Source of the DNA: JBALVT01 sp036960305
GTDB taxonomy: Bacteria > Pseudomonadota > Gammaproteobacteria > Pseudomonadales > Halieaceae
Reading direction: 5' to 3'
Length of the DNA: 64,000 nucleotides
NCBI GenBank assembly: GCA_036960305.1
Contig: JBALWA010000001.1
Location: forward strand, 176,483-240,482
Both the position numbers and the translations under genes were made by a program. This document shows, one piece after another, positions 61,934 through 64,000 of this stretch. Under the pieces are notes generated by a model. That model had not been told where the DNA came from and made no database searches. It worked only from the letters and a program-made list of their open reading frames with translations. The stretch's first letter is position 1. Every line of letters starts with the position of its first letter.

Positions 61934-62641
61934 CTAAATAAGCTTGCCCAACAGGTAATTTATGGCATTTTCAACACGCAATATCCGTGGTCCCAGGGAT
62001 AGGGTCTTACAGCCGGCCTGCTGGAATTTCTCTACCTCGTAGGGTATGAAGCCCCCCTCTGGTCCGATAACAAGCAGAGTATCCGTGGCGGGGCCATAGG
62101 GGACGGGGTCGTGGTCTCCCGGGTGTGCGAGCAAGGCGTCTTTGTGCGCTGCCAGTGAGGGGAAAATGTCCTCTATAAAGGGTTTGAAGCGGGTGTGGCA
62201 CTGTACGTCGGGCAGCATCGTATCCCTGGACTGTTCCAGCCCCTGAAGAAGGTAGTCGCGAATGGAGGCGGGTTGCAGTACCGGGCTCTGCCAATAGCTT
62301 TTTTCAACCCGGTAACTGTTGATCAGGTGGAGTTCCGGTACGCCCAGTTCCGCTACGGTACGCAGGATGCGTCGCAGCATTTTTGGACGCGGCAGTGCGA
62401 CTATCAACTGTATGGGCACTTTCGCAGGCGGCGGTTCATCCAGGCTTACCGTTATCGTGGCCTGGCTTAACGTGAGCTCCTGTATCTCACCCAGCCCCAT
62501 CTTTCCCTGGATTTCTCCCACGCGAACACTGTCGCCCACGCGGGCCTTGTGTACTTGCAGCAGGTGTTGCAGGCGCCGGTCTGTAATACGGAGGGTATTG
62601 ACGTCTGTACGGTCACTGTCTGTGAACAGGAGAAGGTTCAC
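61934..62641 (-). CDS. rsmE: 16S rRNA m3U1498 methyltransferase RsmE
   Basis: 235 residues from GTG 62641 (VNLLLF, the usual N-terminus in pseudomonads), seven bases after the rimO stop; the longer frame overlaps rimO. SPOUT-fold enzyme with the knot motif VIGPEGGFIPYEVEKF and LSLGPRILRVENA. Methylates U1498 of 16S rRNA with S-adenosylmethionine. Probably co-transcribed with rimO. Confidence 0.94.
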   Translation of the reverse strand: MNLLLFTDSDRTDVNTLRITDRRLQHLLQVHKARVGDSVRVGEIQGKMGLGEIQELTLSQATITVSLDEPPPAKVPIQLIVALPRPKMLRRILRTVAELGVPELHLINSYRVEKSYWQSPVLQPASIRDYLLQGLEQSRDTMLPDVQCHTRFKPFIEDIFPSLAAHKDALLAHPGDHDPVPYGPATDTLLVIGPEGGFIPYEVEKFQQAGCKTLSLGPRILRVENAINYLLGKLI

Positions 62642-62648
62642 GCGGTTT

Positions 62649-63974
62649 TCAGCCCGCCCAGAGGTCGTACTCGTCCGCGGCGGTGACCTCGGCCTCGACA
62701 AAATCTCCGGGTGTGAGGCCCTCTATGCCGTCTAGGTAAACCTTGCCATCGATTTCAGGTGCATCGGCGCTGGAGCGACCAATGGCGCCCTGTTCATCGA
62801 CTGTATCAATCAGGATCTCAATGGTTTTACCTATCTTTGCCTGTAGCTTGGCGGCGCTGATCTGCTGTTGCACCGCCATAAACTGCTCCCAGCGGTCCTG
62901 CTTGATTTCCTCGGGTACGTGGTCTGGCAGGGCGTTGGCACGGGCGCCGTCGACGGGGGAGTACTGGAAGCATCCCACCCTATCCAGCTGCGCCTCCTGG
63001 AGGAAATCCAGAAGCATGTTAAATTCAGCCTCTGTTTCACCGGGGAAGCCCACGATAAATGTGCTGCGCAGGGTAATATCGGGACAGATATCACGCCAGG
63101 CACGTATCCGGTCCAGTGATTTTTCCGCCGCGGCGGGGCGCTTCATGCGTCGAAGTACGTCCGGGCTGCCATGCTGGAAGGGAATGTCGAGATAGGGCAG
63201 TATTTTCCCCTCGGCCATCAGGGGAATGATTTTATCGACATGGGGGTAGGGATAGACGTAGTGCAGTCGAACCCAGATGCCAAACTCTCCCAGCGCTTCA
63301 CACAGTTCCTGCATGCGGGTCTTTAGGGGCCTACCGTTCCAGAAGCCGGTGCGGAACTTCATGTCGATACCGTAGGCACTGGTGTCCTGTGATATTACCA
63401 GCAGTTCACGTACCCCGGCTTTTGCCAGGCGCTCGGCTTCCTCCATGACATCGCCAATGGGGCGGCTCACCAGATCGCCGCGCATATCGGGGATGATGCA
63501 GAAGCTGCATTTGTGGTTGCAGCCTTCGGATATTTTCAGATAGGCGTAGTGTCGGGGGGTTAACTTTACACCCTGGGGTGGCACCAGGTCTGTATAGGGA
63601 TCGTGTACCGGTGTATAGGGCACATATTCGTGTACGGCACTGACGACCTCTTCATAGGCCGCGGGTCCGGTTACACTCAATACCTTGGGGTGCTGCGTCA
63701 TGATGGACTGGGCGTCGGCCCCCTTGCCCATGCAGCCAGTGACAATCACCCTGCCATTTTCACTGATGGCCTCACCGATGGCATCCAGGGATTCCTGTTT
63801 GGCGCTGTCGATAAAGCCACAGGTGTTGACGACCACGACCTCGGCGTCTTCATAGTTGGGTACGATGTCGTAGCCATCCATCTTCAATTGCGTGAGGATG
63901 CGCTCGGAATCAACCAGGGCTTTGGGGCAGCCTAAGCTAATGAACCCCACACGATTGTTGGTTTCTTTGGTCAT
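62649..63974 (-). CDS. rimO: ribosomal protein S12 methylthiotransferase RimO
   Basis: 441 residues. N-terminal UPF0004 domain (GFISLGCPKALVDSERI, VNTCGFIDSA, VTGCMG), radical-SAM cluster CNHKCSFC in the middle, and a C-terminal TRAM domain. Adds a methylthio group to Asp89 (E. coli numbering) of ribosomal protein S12 using two [4Fe-4S] clusters. Start ATG 63974 is 26 bases from the right edge of the window. Confidence 0.96.
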   Translation of the reverse strand: MTKETNNRVGFISLGCPKALVDSERILTQLKMDGYDIVPNYEDAEVVVVNTCGFIDSAKQESLDAIGEAISENGRVIVTGCMGKGADAQSIMTQHPKVLSVTGPAAYEEVVSAVHEYVPYTPVHDPYTDLVPPQGVKLTPRHYAYLKISEGCNHKCSFCIIPDMRGDLVSRPIGDVMEEAERLAKAGVRELLVISQDTSAYGIDMKFRTGFWNGRPLKTRMQELCEALGEFGIWVRLHYVYPYPHVDKIIPLMAEGKILPYLDIPFQHGSPDVLRRMKRPAAAEKSLDRIRAWRDICPDITLRSTFIVGFPGETEAEFNMLLDFLQEAQLDRVGCFQYSPVDGARANALPDHVPEEIKQDRWEQFMAVQQQISAAKLQAKIGKTIEILIDTVDEQGAIGRSSADAPEIDGKVYLDGIEGLTPGDFVEAEVTAADEYDLWAG

Positions 63975-64000
63975 TTTTTGCTCAATTCGGTTGGTCGGCT

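Noticed and set aside
1..64000. tRNA, rRNA, CRISPR, transposase and integrase genes
   Set aside because: None was recognised on either strand by eye; short tRNAs could be missed without a covariance search.

Overview
The window reads as chromosomal DNA of an aerobic, probably marine, lipid-degrading gammaproteobacterium. Clues are a complete type II secretion operon, PlsB-type glycerol-3-phosphate acyltransferase, tandem wax-ester synthases, a large TonB-dependent receptor and steroid-type acyl-CoA dehydrogenase pairs. I would guess the Halieaceae/Spongiibacteraceae neighbourhood, but that is inference from gene content only. No rRNA, tRNA, CRISPR array, prophage or insertion sequence was seen.

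Layout. 1-2894: end of a DUF1214-like gene, a sulfotransferase and a secreted EF-hand protein. 3124-14730: gspCDEFGHIJKLMN, a full type II secretion operon without the prepilin peptidase. 14836-18230: rubredoxin, a three-domain aminopeptidase P and an NSS-family sodium-dependent transporter. 18256-25863 (minus): a catabolic operon with two acyl-CoA dehydrogenase pairs, a ketosteroid-isomerase-like protein and an exported tyrosine-phosphatase-like protein, ending in cardiolipin synthase; a divergent SDR gene lies at 26136. 26931-34029: acyl-CoA ligase, two WS/DGAT enzymes and plsB (storage and membrane lipid). 34073-43377 (minus): HtrA-type protease, DUF1499 protein, a small acidic-tailed protein, J-domain membrane protein, a sulfite-dehydrogenase-like pair, an alanine/glycine symporter, a VWA-like protein, a small coiled-coil protein and a PhoD-type phosphatase. 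43568-44146: msrA.

44186-58814 is the most interesting part. A TetR-family gene faces nine co-directional genes: TonB receptor, large propeller-like lipoprotein, secreted protein with a GspC-like HR+PDZ arrangement, cytochrome P450, an internally duplicated protein of unknown function, an alkylsulfatase-like metallo-beta-lactamase-fold enzyme, a DUF3604 protein, an NAD-dependent epimerase/reductase and an SRPBCC protein. The divergent promoter region carries three clear copies and one degenerate copy of a 16-bp near-palindrome, one of them inside the predicted promoter of the receptor. This looks like a ligand-controlled uptake and oxidation system for a hydrophobic, perhaps sulfated, compound.

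58815-64000: the decayed 3' end of a second msrA, a ParD-like/zeta toxin-antitoxin pair with a visible operator, dinB overlapping the toxin gene, a CBS-domain protein, and the core genes rsmE and rimO.

Functional theme: export (T2SS), import (TonB receptor), activation and beta-oxidation of lipid or steroid acids (CoA ligase, ACAD pairs, KSI-like, SDR, P450) and storage of the product as wax ester or triacylglycerol (WS/DGAT, PlsB). Functions are assigned from motifs and remembered family features; no database search was run.
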